Shown here: positions 24,054 through 32,516 of the stretch, in pieces
Layout of the letters: every line of letters starts with the position of its first letter
Position numbering within the stretch: position 1 is the first letter of the stretch
DNA from: Halalkalicoccus subterraneus
GTDB taxonomy: Archaea > Halobacteriota > Halobacteria > Halobacteriales > Halalkalicoccaceae
DNA length: 64,000 nt
Direction: 5' to 3'
Assembly: GCF_003697815.1 (NCBI RefSeq)
Contig: NZ_RDQG01000021.1
Span: 22,175-86,174 of the forward strand
Program-made: the position numbers and the translations under genes
Notes under the pieces: generated by a model
The model's database searches: none
The model's input: only the letters and a program-made list of their open reading frames with translations
Told to the model about the DNA's origin: nothing

Positions 24054-25130
24054 ATGAACTCCGTCCACACGTTCGAATCGGTGTTCCTCATCGAGGACAA
24101 CCCCGGCGATGCACGGCTCATCGAGGAGATGCTCCGGGACTCACGAGAGGATTCCCCGATCGAACTCGTCCACGAACCGACCCTCGAGAGCGGCCTCGAT
24201 CGGCTCTCGACGACCGACCCGGACGTGCTGTTGCTCGATCTCCGTCTCCCCGACAGCACGGGCCTCGAAACGCTCGAACGTGTTCTCGACGCAGTCGAGG
24301 TGGTGCCGGTAATCGTCCTGACGGGAATGCCCGAGACGAAACTCGGTATGACTGCCGTCTCACACGGCGCTCAAGACTACCTCGTGAAGGACGACGTCAC
24401 CTCTGAGGTCCTCGTGCGCACGATCCGCTACTCGATCGAGCGCAAGAAAACCGAGCGTGAACTCCGGATGCGAACGCATGAGCTCACCATCCTCAATCAG
24501 CTCACTCGACACGACATCCGGAACGACATCAGCCTCGTCGTTGGCCGCGCCCGTGAGGTGACCGAGTACGTCGAACCGCGGGGCCAGGACGCCATCGACG
24601 AGATCATCCAGTCGAGCAACCACATCCTCCAGATGACCCGGACTGTGGGAGATATCGTCGAGACGGTCACCGACGACGAGGCGGTCGATCTCTACCCGGT
24701 CGCGCTCGCGGACGTACTCGCAAGCGAGATCGACAAGGCCAGGGGGCTGTATCGCGACGTCGAGCTCTCGGCCGACGGCGACCTCCCGGGGATTCGGGTG
24801 CGCGCGAACGACCTCCTCTCCTCAGTAGTTGGTAACCTGATCAGCAACGCCATCTTCTACAACGACAAGGAGGTTCCCGTCGTCACGATCTCGGTCGACG
24901 CATCGACCGAGTCTGTGGTGCTCCGGGTGGCGGACAACGGTCCCGGGATTCCCGACCGGCGCAAGGAGCGCATCTTCGAGGCGGGCGAACAGGGAATGGC
25001 GAGTTCGGGAATGGGGATCGGGCTCTCGCTGGTCGACCGACTCGTTACCCGGTACGACGGCGACATCTGGGTCGAGGACAACGATCCGGAGGGATCGGCG
25101 TTCTGTGTCGAACTAGCTCGGATCGCGTAG
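24054..25130 (+). CDS. hybrid receiver-histidine kinase
   Basis: A 358-residue cytoplasmic protein. An N-terminal receiver (FLIEDNPGDARLIEEML; phosphoacceptor D62 in LLDLRLPD; HGAQDYLVKDD) is followed by a kinase module with phosphoacceptor H153 in LTRHDIRNDI and a HATPase domain (VVGNLISNAIFYND, VADNGPGIP, MGIGLSLV). The REC-then-kinase order with no sensor domain suggests it relays phosphate from another protein. ATG 24054 was chosen over GTG 24024, which adds a proline-rich lead. It lies in the same direction as the HxlR-REC-HalX gene 146 bases upstream. Confidence 0.88.
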   Translation: MNSVHTFESVFLIEDNPGDARLIEEMLRDSREDSPIELVHEPTLESGLDRLSTTDPDVLLLDLRLPDSTGLETLERVLDAVEVVPVIVLTGMPETKLGMTAVSHGAQDYLVKDDVTSEVLVRTIRYSIERKKTERELRMRTHELTILNQLTRHDIRNDISLVVGRAREVTEYVEPRGQDAIDEIIQSSNHILQMTRTVGDIVETVTDDEAVDLYPVALADVLASEIDKARGLYRDVELSADGDLPGIRVRANDLLSSVVGNLISNAIFYNDKEVPVVTISVDASTESVVLRVADNGPGIPDRRKERIFEAGEQGMASSGMGIGLSLVDRLVTRYDGDIWVEDNDPEGSAFCVELARIA

Positions 25131-25229
25131 CCCGGATCTTCCATCTATCATCGTTTGCGACACTGATAATAAGATACGCCGCACACACTCGACACCGAAT
25201 GACTGACGGATTCCACCCACACTCCGACC

Positions 25230-26483
25230 ATGTCTGAGCGACTCGACGTCGCGTTCGTCCCGGCCGAATGTCCGGGAAGCGACGGCACCGGCGCGACGCA
25301 CAGCTCGACGGTATACATCGAACACCTCTCACACCACCACGACCTGACGGTGTATGTCTCGACGCAGATGGACGCCGGGGAGGCGACGCTCCCGGCCACC
25401 AACCGCGTCGAGTACGTCCTCCACGATGGGCTCCCGAAACTCCCGCACCCGATCTTCACGAAGATCGACGCCCTTCGCGAGGAGAGCGACGCCCTCGAAC
25501 GTCACGACCTGGTTCACTCTTACTCCTCGGCGTTCATCCCGGTGCTCGCGGACCTCGACGTTCCGACGCTTCTCACGCTCAACTCCTACTTGCCCGTCTG
25601 TCCGAAGGCGGACATGATGTACCACGGCGAGCGCAAGTGCTCGGGGCCGGGCCGACTCAAATGCGCAACCTGCGTGCCTGCGACGGGCCTCAAGCGGAGA
25701 CAGGGGCTCGAAGCTGAACTCAGGCAGGGGTACGTTTCGATGGGTCAGATCCCCTTCGTTCAACGATCGATGGACCGAGCGAACGAGATCACCGCGTATC
25801 ACGCGCTCTCGCCGCATTTAAAGAACGACTACGCACAACTCGGGTTCCCTGCGGAGGCGACGACTGTCGTTCCGCACTTCTACGACGAGGAGTTCTACCG
25901 GCCGCGCAAGGACCCGATCGAACCCACCGAGCCGATCGACGCGCTGTACGTCGGCGCGCTGCAGGACATCAAAGGGATCGACACGCTCGTCCGGGCGCTC
26001 GCGCTACTCCGTCGGCGCGGGCGCGACGTCGAACTCCGGATCGCCGGTCGTGGGCCGCTCGAACCGCAGCTCAGGGAGCTCGCGACCGACCTCGGCGTGA
26101 ACGACGCGATCACGTGGCTGGGCTATGTCGATCACGGGAAACTCCCCGATCTCTATCAGTCCTCGGACGTGTTCGTCTACCCGGGCATCATCGACGAACC
26201 GTTCGGACGGGTCATGCTCGAAGCACTCGCGGCCCATACCCCGATCGTCAGCGCCGACGTCGGCAGCATGGACTACATCGTCGGACCGGCCGGAACGCTC
26301 TTCGAACCCGGCGACCCACAGTCGCTCGCGTCGGCGTTCGATACCCTCTCTGAGGACTACACGTCGTATCGGGAGGCTATCCCCCATCAGTTGGAACGCT
26401 TCGCGCCAGAAACGGTCATCGACTCGTTCTGTACGCTCTATGCGGAGACGGCTGCGACGACTGACCCTGATCGCTCAACGTAG
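25230..26483 (+). CDS. family 4 glycosyltransferase
   Basis: A 417-residue GT-B enzyme. The C-terminal nucleotide-sugar domain shows DALYVGALQDIKGIDTLVRA, LRIAGRGPLEPQLRELA, WLGYVDHGKLPDLYQSSDVFVYPG and the GT4 E-x7-E region EPFGRVMLEAL. The N-terminal acceptor domain holds an extra cysteine-bearing loop (CPKADMMYHGERKCSGPGRLKCATC), possibly a metal-binding insert with four cysteines. No membrane helix is visible. Likely a transferase for the surface glycan; sugar donor and acceptor are unknown. Confidence 0.87.
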   Translation: MSERLDVAFVPAECPGSDGTGATHSSTVYIEHLSHHHDLTVYVSTQMDAGEATLPATNRVEYVLHDGLPKLPHPIFTKIDALREESDALERHDLVHSYSSAFIPVLADLDVPTLLTLNSYLPVCPKADMMYHGERKCSGPGRLKCATCVPATGLKRRQGLEAELRQGYVSMGQIPFVQRSMDRANEITAYHALSPHLKNDYAQLGFPAEATTVVPHFYDEEFYRPRKDPIEPTEPIDALYVGALQDIKGIDTLVRALALLRRRGRDVELRIAGRGPLEPQLRELATDLGVNDAITWLGYVDHGKLPDLYQSSDVFVYPGIIDEPFGRVMLEALAAHTPIVSADVGSMDYIVGPAGTLFEPGDPQSLASAFDTLSEDYTSYREAIPHQLERFAPETVIDSFCTLYAETAATTDPDRST

Positions 26484-26579
26484 CCGCCCGTTCGGTATGT
26501 CGTCCGTTTTCCGACGGACGCGTCACTATCCGGTTGGTGCACAAAAAACGGTGTGATCTGGTGTACCGACTGGTAGCGT

Positions 26580-26942
26580 CTAAGACTGATTCTCTTCGGA
26601 ATCGTTACCGAGACCTTCGGAGTCGTTCTCCATCTCGGAATCGTTACCGAGGCCTTCGGAGTCGTTCTCCTCGGAGTCGTTACCGAGACCTTCGGAATCG
26701 TTCTCCATCTCGGAATCGTTCTCCTCTTCGCTACCGAGGCCGCCTTCGGAGTCGTTCTCCATCTCGGAGTCGTTCTCCTCTTCGCCACCGAGGCCGCCTT
26801 CGGAGTCGTTCTCCTCACCCTCGGAGCCGTTATCCTCGCCCTCGCCGCCTCCGTTGCCGCTGTCGGTACATCCCGCGAGCGCGAATACACTTGCTGCGCC
26901 TGCTGCTTCGACGAATCGCCGTCTGCTGAGTTTCTCTTGCAT
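26580..26942 (-). CDS. Tat lipoprotein made of N-glycosylation sequon repeats
   Basis: A 120-residue exported protein. The N-terminus is a twin-arginine signal (SRRRFVEAAG) ending in a lipobox ALAGC with C25, so it is anchored to the membrane by a lipid. The rest is a near-repeat of NDSE units: ten Asn-Asp-Ser, one Asn-Gly-Ser and one Asn-Gln-Ser, each an N-X-S acceptor site for AglB-type N-glycosylation, spaced 5-10 residues apart, in a very acidic Gly/Glu background. No folded domain remains. It probably works as a heavily glycosylated surface stalk. Its place in a glycan island supports this. Confidence 0.8.
   Translation of the reverse strand: MQEKLSRRRFVEAAGAASVFALAGCTDSGNGGGEGEDNGSEGEENDSEGGLGGEEENDSEMENDSEGGLGSEEENDSEMENDSEGLGNDSEENDSEGLGNDSEMENDSEGLGNDSEENQS
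26595..26815 (-). repeat. tandem coding repeat (sequon units)
   Basis: Direct repeats of GGAGTCGTTCTCC/GGAATCGTTCTCC-type units with interspersed GTTACCGAG(A/G)CC spacers, all within the lipoprotein frame. Unit number can change by slippage without shifting the frame, so length variation between strains is expected. Confidence 0.7.
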
Positions 26943-27266
26943 TTGTCTTCCCCCGGTGACCCTTAGTGGCCGAACGGGGTTTACTATATATCGGCTAAAT
27001 CTTTGACGACCGATCGAACCCGACCTAGCTGATCGAAAGGGTATGAATGTAGCTGAAAGTGGCCGGAACCGGCCTACTCCGATGATCGATCAAAAACAGC
27101 CTCTCGACACCTATAACGGGCGTTTGAACCGATTCAACTCTATATTATGATATTTTTATGGTACCATTTCGTCCTTCCACACACGAAAAGGGACATTAAG
27201 GAGTGGCCGGTAGTAGGTGTCGAAGACGAATGATTCGGTTATCGCCCTGCACGACCCGCACTTTCC
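26943..27266. promoter_or_regulatory. divergent intergenic region, 324 bases
   Basis: No gene seen. AT-rich runs at 26985-27000 (TTTACTATATATCGGC) near the lipoprotein start and at 27140-27165 (CTATATTATGATATTTTTATGG) fit promoters for the divergent lipoprotein and membrane-regulator genes. Confidence 0.45.
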
Positions 27267-28439
27267 ATGCCATGGAGACACATGGATAGGGGAGTTTCCG
27301 TTCCCGTCGGGCTGCTCGCAGCGTTCGTCGTTTTGGTGGCGCTCGTGGTCGGCGTCGCCGGTGGGGCACCCCTCGCCGACGATCCGAACGACGCCAGCGG
27401 CGCGACCGGCGTCGACAGCGACTCGATTGGTATTCATAACGCGTCCGTCGGTGGACAGGGATATATCGAGGGGCAGGAGGAGCTCGTCTCCGAGCATCCC
27501 GGTCCGGCCTACGTCTGGTCGACCGAGCCGTTGACGGTCAACGCGACCGTCGGCGGCGCGGCCGACGAGGAGTATACGGTCTGTGCGGAAGCCACCGACA
27601 CGGACGGCGACGTCCTGTCGGAGCTCGGCTGTCAGAACGTCACGTCCGCCGGTGGCGATCAGACCGTCGAGTTCGGGATCGAGGGCTGGTCGGACTATCA
27701 GGGCGAAAGCTGGATCACCATCGAAGTCCGCGACGGGAGCGACACGGTGACCTACTACGAAACGGTCCCGGTCACCGTGCTCCAGCCGGATGGCGACCTC
27801 TCGGGTGACGGGTTGACCAACGCCGAGGAGGTCAGATACGGCACCGACTTCACCACACCCGACACGAACGGCGACGGACTGACCGACTGGGAGGAGGTGA
27901 AGGTCCACGGGAGCGACCCCCTTGAAACCGACACGAGCGGCGACGGGGTCAGCGATGCGGCCGCGGTCCGCCTCGGACTCGACCCGACGATCCCGTATCT
28001 CCCCTACGTCTACGTCGGCGGCGGTCTCTTGCTCGTCGGCATCGTCGTCGTGGGCGGCGGCGCGTTGGGCTGGCATCTCATGCGCCGGTACACGAGCGGG
28101 AATCCCGTAGAGACGACGGACCACGAGCCGACGATCGACGACTCCTCGGGCGAGCCCCGACCCGCTCCCCCGACCGACGACCCGGTTTCCGAACCGGCAC
28201 CGGAACGCGACAGTGAGGGACTACCCCTGACCAAAGAGGAAGAGATCTGCCGGCTCCTGCGCGAACACGAGGGTCGGATGAAACAGTCCCAGCTCGTCGA
28301 CCGGACCGAGTGGTCGCAAGCGACGGTCAGTCGTCTCGTCTCGAAGCTCGAAACCGACGGCACGATCACCAAGCTCCGTTCGGGACGGGAGAACATCGTC
28401 GAACTCCGGACGCCCGAATCGGAGCCTTCTGACGCGTAA
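27267..28439 (+). CDS. membrane-spanning winged-helix regulator with calcium-repeat ectodomain
   Basis: A 390-residue protein. An N-terminal signal/anchor helix (about 10-33) is followed by an extracellular part with a beta module (NATVGGAADEEYTVCAEATD...) and thrombospondin type 3-like repeats rich in D-x-(S/N)-G-D-G-L/V-T-D/N (about 172-232), which bind calcium in known proteins. A single helix (YVYVGGGLLLVGIVVVGGGALGW) crosses the membrane, and the cytoplasmic tail ends in a winged helix (EICRLLREHEGRMKQSQLVDRTEWSQATVSRL). It looks like a one-protein surface-to-DNA sensor. ATG 27282 is an alternative start. It converges on the DUF1616 gene. Confidence 0.82.
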   Translation: MPWRHMDRGVSVPVGLLAAFVVLVALVVGVAGGAPLADDPNDASGATGVDSDSIGIHNASVGGQGYIEGQEELVSEHPGPAYVWSTEPLTVNATVGGAADEEYTVCAEATDTDGDVLSELGCQNVTSAGGDQTVEFGIEGWSDYQGESWITIEVRDGSDTVTYYETVPVTVLQPDGDLSGDGLTNAEEVRYGTDFTTPDTNGDGLTDWEEVKVHGSDPLETDTSGDGVSDAAAVRLGLDPTIPYLPYVYVGGGLLLVGIVVVGGGALGWHLMRRYTSGNPVETTDHEPTIDDSSGEPRPAPPTDDPVSEPAPERDSEGLPLTKEEEICRLLREHEGRMKQSQLVDRTEWSQATVSRLVSKLETDGTITKLRSGRENIVELRTPESEPSDA

Positions 28440-29441
28440 TCAGTCGATCAGCGCGAGTCGCGTGGTCTCGTCCGCGGTATCGGGCGACGGGTTCTCCGGT
28501 GCGTCGCCGTGATAGAGGAGGAACCAGATGTAGACGTCGCCGTCGGTCGTCGGCCCGGCCTCGTACGCGGTCCGCTCGGTTTCGCCGTCCTCGACGGTGG
28601 TCTCGAACCGATCGAACTCCGTCCCGTTACCGACGTTCTCGACGGTCCGTCCGTCATCGCTCAGGGAGACCTCCTGCTGGTAGACGACCGTCGTATACGT
28701 CTGTGTCTCGCCCTCGTGGTTCTCGATACCGACCGTTATCGGGGCGGTCTCGCCCGCCGAGAGGTTCGTCGGAAGGTCCGTTGCCGTCAGGTTCCCGTCG
28801 TCGTTCTCCGAGAGCAAATACAGCTCCGTGTGGGGCTCCTCGTCCGGCAACGACGGGGCGGCGATCGCCATGTACGCCCCGCCGACGAGCAGGACGAGCA
28901 GACTGAACACGAGCGTGACGTTCAACAGGACGTGGCGTTTGTTCTCCGGTTCGAACGCCTGCCGGTGCTCCCCACGACGACGGTTTCGAACCCGAAAGAG
29001 GTTCGGGATGCCACTAACCGAGGCGCCGATACCCGGTCCGTACCGGTTTTCGGGAACGACCCGGGCGCGCCTGAGGAGTCCGACCAGCCCGAAGAACACG
29101 CTCCAGGCGACGACTGCAACGCCGATCGGCAGGAGCGTGATACCATATGGAGTGAAGTTCGCGGCGTACGCGATCATCGAGACGATCGCGAGACTCAGCG
29201 CGATCGACAGGACGACGCGTTCGACGGTGCCGAGTCCCTGACCGTCCTCGTCCGGCGCTTCGGGAAAGAGCGCGCTGATGAGGGCGTATCCGGGCAGCAA
29301 CAGGACGAGCGGGAGGGCGAGTGCGATACGGATCGGCGTGATCGTCGTCCCGAGGACGAGGATTCCGACCGCGGCGAGTGCACTGAAGAGGACGAGAGCG
29401 AGGAGGTCTCCCGCCCACCGGTGGGGCTTCATTTCCTCCAC
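28440..29441 (-). CDS. DUF1616 family membrane protein
   Basis: A 333-residue protein with four N-terminal helices containing the family stretch LPLVLLLPGYALISALFP, a basic cytoplasmic loop, a fifth helix (VTLVFSLLVLLVGGAYMAIAA) and a C-terminal extracellular beta domain with Asn-X-Ser/Thr sequons (NLT, NLS, NGT). DUF1616 proteins occur widely beside archaeal glycosylation and surface genes but have no established function. ATG at 29432 (M4) is an alternative start. It ends one base after the convergent regulator's stop. Confidence 0.8.
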   Translation of the reverse strand: MEEMKPHRWAGDLLALVLFSALAAVGILVLGTTITPIRIALALPLVLLLPGYALISALFPEAPDEDGQGLGTVERVVLSIALSLAIVSMIAYAANFTPYGITLLPIGVAVVAWSVFFGLVGLLRRARVVPENRYGPGIGASVSGIPNLFRVRNRRRGEHRQAFEPENKRHVLLNVTLVFSLLVLLVGGAYMAIAAPSLPDEEPHTELYLLSENDDGNLTATDLPTNLSAGETAPITVGIENHEGETQTYTTVVYQQEVSLSDDGRTVENVGNGTEFDRFETTVEDGETERTAYEAGPTTDGDVYIWFLLYHGDAPENPSPDTADETTRLALID

Positions 29442-29625
29442 CTACGCGAGGTGCCATCAAAAACCCCGCGACCGACGTTCGCGGCGATACCTCGGCTCTC
29501 GGTACCGATTGACATTGATTGGGAGCCGCTAATACGCCATCGATGGGGCTTAATACGTTTATAACAAAGCCCCCACTACTCAGTAACTAAAGCGAGAACG
29601 GACTCCGTCCGCTCGCGCTTCAACC
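29442..29625. promoter_or_regulatory. promoter region of the nucleotide-sugar operon
   Basis: TTTATAA at 29558-29564 predicts transcription from about 29590, leaving a ~160-nt leader before the aminotransferase ATG at 29751. The leader contains the short ORF at 29626. The other side should carry the promoter of the divergent DUF1616 gene. Confidence 0.5.
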
Positions 29626-29754
29626 ATGACCACGACATCACTCTCCCCTGTCGTCCCGTCTACCGGGCCGACGACAGGACACGACTACATCACCCGATCG
29701 GCGTTCGAGACCCCTCGTGCCGACGGACTGCGTCCCTTCGGGGGCAACAGATGA
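29626..29754 (+). CDS. possible 42-residue leader ORF
   Basis: ATG 29626 to a TGA at 29752-29754, overlapping the aminotransferase ATG by 4 nt (ATGA). The product is rich in Thr, Ser, Pro and Gly (MTTTSLSPVVPSTGPTTG...). It lies in the operon leader and could couple translation to the next gene. It is unlike known families, so it may be a chance ORF. Confidence 0.35.
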   Translation: MTTTSLSPVVPSTGPTTGHDYITRSAFETPRADGLRPFGGNR

Positions 29755-30839
29755 TCCCCATTGCGAACCCCGACATCGGCGAGGGCGAACAGGAGGCCGT
29801 CGCGGACGTCCTCGATTCGGGCTACATCGCGAGCGGCGACGTCGTCACCGACTTCGAAGAGGAGTTCGCCGCGTTCTGCGAGGCCGATCGCGGCGTCGCG
29901 ACCGCGAACGGCACCGCCGCCCTTCACGCGACCTGCGAAGCGCTCGACGTGCGGGGACAGGCGGTCGTCACGACGCCCTTCTCGTTCGTCGCGACGGCGA
30001 ACTCGATCCGACTCGCGGGCGGCGAACCGGTGTTCGCCGACATCGACCCCGAGACGTACAACCTCGACCCCGACGCGGCCGAGGCGATCCTGCGCGAACG
30101 CGAGGACGTCGCGGCGATCATGCCGGTGCACCTCTACGGTCTGCCGGCCGCGATGGATCGGTTCGTCGAACTCGGCGAGGAGTACGACGTCGCCGTGATC
30201 GAGGACGCCGCACAGGCACACGGCGCGACCGTCGACGGCCGACCCGTCGGCTCGATCGGCGACGTCGCCTGCTTTTCCTTTTACCCGACGAAGAACATGA
30301 CGACGGGCGAAGGGGGAATGGTGACGACGGACGACCCCGAGATCGAGGCCGGCGTTCGCCAGTTCATCAACCACGGCCGCGACGGCAGCGCCCAGTACGC
30401 TCACACGTCCGTCGGCCACAACCTCCGGCTGACGAACATCGCCGCCGGGATCGGGCGCGTCCAGCTCGATCGGCTCGAAGAGTTCACCGAGGCCCGCCAG
30501 GACAACGCGAGGCGACTCACCGACGGGCTCTCCGACACGGGGGTCGAAACGCCGGTCGTTCCGGACGACAGGACCCACGTCTATCACCAGTATACGGTCC
30601 GTACCGAGGACCGCGATGGACTCAAGGAAGCGCTCGAACGGGCCGACGTCGGAAGCAAGGTCTACTACCCGACCTGCATCCACGAACTCGCCGCCTACGA
30701 TGGCTACAGCGCCGACGTCCCGAACGCGTCCCGTGCATGCGACGAAGTGCTCTCCCTGCCGGTTCATCCGCACGTCTCGGCGGACGATATCGATCGGATC
30801 GTTGATGCCGTCGCGGACGCTGGGGTGAACCATGTCTGA
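29751..30839 (+). CDS. DegT/DnrJ/EryC1/StrS aminotransferase (WbpE-like)
   Basis: A 362-residue PLP sugar aminotransferase. The PLP lysine is K181 in FSFYPTKNMTTGEGGM; other family features are IPIANPDIGEGE at the N-terminus, FVATANSIRLAGGEPVFADID, VIEDAAQAHGA and FINHGRDG. Such enzymes move an amino group from glutamate to a keto nucleotide sugar. Paired by an 8-nt overlap with the Gfo/Idh/MocA dehydrogenase, it matches the WbpE/WbpB couple that makes the 3-amino group of UDP-GlcNAc3NA. It is the first large gene of the operon. Confidence 0.88.
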   Translation: MIPIANPDIGEGEQEAVADVLDSGYIASGDVVTDFEEEFAAFCEADRGVATANGTAALHATCEALDVRGQAVVTTPFSFVATANSIRLAGGEPVFADIDPETYNLDPDAAEAILREREDVAAIMPVHLYGLPAAMDRFVELGEEYDVAVIEDAAQAHGATVDGRPVGSIGDVACFSFYPTKNMTTGEGGMVTTDDPEIEAGVRQFINHGRDGSAQYAHTSVGHNLRLTNIAAGIGRVQLDRLEEFTEARQDNARRLTDGLSDTGVETPVVPDDRTHVYHQYTVRTEDRDGLKEALERADVGSKVYYPTCIHELAAYDGYSADVPNASRACDEVLSLPVHPHVSADDIDRIVDAVADAGVNHV

Positions 30840-31809
30840 GCAGCCTCCGGTCAGGGTGGGCGTCATCGGCGTCGGCAGCATGGGCCAGAACCACGTTCGC
30901 GTCTATCGGGAGCTACCCGAAACCGAGCTCGTCGGGATCCATGACGTGGATATGGAGCAGGCGCGCTCGGTCGCCGAGGCGTTCGGCACGGACGCACTCG
31001 ATATGACCGACCTACTCGAGTCGGTCGACGCCGTTTCGATCTCGGTCCCGACGCAGTTCCACTACGACACCGCCCGCGAGTGTATCGAGGCCGGCGTCAA
31101 CGTTCTGGTCGAGAAACCCCTCGTCGAGGACCTTGCGGACGGCCGGGCACTGATCGACTTCGCCGACGAACGCGACGTCGTTCTGCAGGTCGGCCACATC
31201 GAGCGGTTCAACCCGGCGGTCATGACGCTGATGGAACTGCTCGACGATATGGAGATCATCGCGATCGAGGCCCGCCGTCTCGGGCCGCCGCTCGATCGGG
31301 AGATCGATGACACCGCCGTGATGGACCTGATGATCCACGACCTCGACATCGTGCTGTCCATCTTCGGGGAAGAAGCAGAAGAGGTCCACGCCGTCGGTGC
31401 GCGGGACACGAACTACGCCACGGCGACGATCCAGACCCCGTCCGGTCGGATCGGGCAGTTCACCGCCAGCCGCGTGACCCAGCAGAAGGTCCGCGAGCTA
31501 ACGATCACCGCCGATAAATGTCGAGTGGTCGTCGACTACATCGACCAGTCGATCGAGATCACTCGCCAGTCGCTCCCCGAATACGTCGATCAGGAGGGCT
31601 TTCGCTATCGCCATGAGAACGTCGTCGAACAGGTGCTCGTCGAACGCCGCGAGCCGCTGAAAAACGAGCTCTCGGCGTTCGCCGAATCGGTCAGAACCGG
31701 CACCGAACCGGTCGTGACCGGTGAGGACGGTCTTCGAGCGCTCTCGCTCGCACGCGAGATCGACGGGCTCGCCGCCCCGAAACAGGACGCACCGACTGAC
31801 ACCCTTTGA
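30832..31809 (+). CDS. Gfo/Idh/MocA oxidoreductase (WbpB-like)
   Basis: A 325-residue NAD-dependent oxidoreductase. The N-terminal Rossmann motif is VGVIGVGSMGQNHVRVY, followed by the family signature GVNVLVEKPLVEDL carrying the catalytic EKP lysine, and a C-terminal dimer/substrate domain with MDLMIHDLDIVL. WbpB oxidises the 3-hydroxyl of UDP-GlcNAcA to a ketone for transamination. The adjoining aminotransferase and acetyltransferase genes support this role. It overlaps the aminotransferase by 8 nt (ATGTCTGA). Confidence 0.87.
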   Translation: MSEQPPVRVGVIGVGSMGQNHVRVYRELPETELVGIHDVDMEQARSVAEAFGTDALDMTDLLESVDAVSISVPTQFHYDTARECIEAGVNVLVEKPLVEDLADGRALIDFADERDVVLQVGHIERFNPAVMTLMELLDDMEIIAIEARRLGPPLDREIDDTAVMDLMIHDLDIVLSIFGEEAEEVHAVGARDTNYATATIQTPSGRIGQFTASRVTQQKVRELTITADKCRVVVDYIDQSIEITRQSLPEYVDQEGFRYRHENVVEQVLVERREPLKNELSAFAESVRTGTEPVVTGEDGLRALSLAREIDGLAAPKQDAPTDTL

Positions 31810-31922
31810 GACGACTCATGTACCAGCCATCACCCGGGAGAGCGACACTCTCCTATAGCTTGCACACAAATACACCCATGAGTTATGTCCGAGAAACAAC
31901 CGAAAAACGGAGGGATCGCTGA

Positions 31923-32516
31923 ATGAGCGACACGCGCCTCGATCTCGGCGAGGACTGCGTCATCGACGACCCCGACACCGTGGGATATCTCCACGACGAA
32001 TCGGCCGATCCTGCCGTCATCGGTGATCGGGCCCGCATTCGCAAGGGGACGATCGTCTACGCGGACGTCGAGATCGGGGACGACTTCACGACGGGTCACA
32101 ACGCCCTCGTACGCGAGGAGACGACCATCGGCGACGACGTGATCGTCGGTACGGACACCGTCATCGACGGTACGACCGAGATCGGCTCGCACGTCAGCCT
32201 TCAGACCGGCGTTTACGTCCCGACGGACACGACGATCGGCTCGAACGTCTTCGTCGGTCCGCGTGCGGTGATGACGAACGACCCCTACCCCGTCCGGCAG
32301 GACGACGACCTCGTGGGCCCGACCCTCGAGGACGGCGTCTCGATCGGCGCGAACGCGACGATCCTCCCCGGGGTGCGCATCGGCGCGGGCTCGTTCGTCG
32401 CCGCGGGGGCGATCGTCACCGAGGACGTTCCTCCGCACACCCTCGCGTTGGGGACGCCCGCGCGACACCGCGACCTTCCCGAGTCACTCTCGGGGGAGAA
32501 CCTACTCCATGAGTAA
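31923..32516 (+). CDS. hexapeptide-repeat N-acetyltransferase (WbpD-like)
   Basis: A 197-residue left-handed beta-helix enzyme with successive I-G-x-x hexapeptides ([40 protein letters not shown]) and the late [19 protein letters not shown] loop typical of 3-amino-sugar acetyltransferases (WbpD/PglD-like group). It would acetylate the 3-amino group of the uronic acid. Start ATG 31923 has a GGAGGG-like ribosome-binding site a few bases upstream (31910-31915). A 13-codon ORF just before it ends in an ATGA overlap. The next gene overlaps by 8 nt. Confidence 0.85.
   Translation: MSDTRLDLGEDCVIDDPDTVGYLHDESADPAVIGDRARIRKGTIVYADVEIGDDFTTGHNALVREETTIGDDVIVGTDTVIDGTTEIGSHVSLQTGVYVPTDTTIGSNVFVGPRAVMTNDPYPVRQDDDLVGPTLEDGVSIGANATILPGVRIGAGSFVAAGAIVTEDVPPHTLALGTPARHRDLPESLSGENLLHE

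Noticed and set aside
26595..26815. Array of similar 13-20 base units resembling a CRISPR or satellite
   Set aside because: The units keep one reading frame and encode the NDSE repeats of the lipoprotein; spacers are not unique and no cas genes are near.
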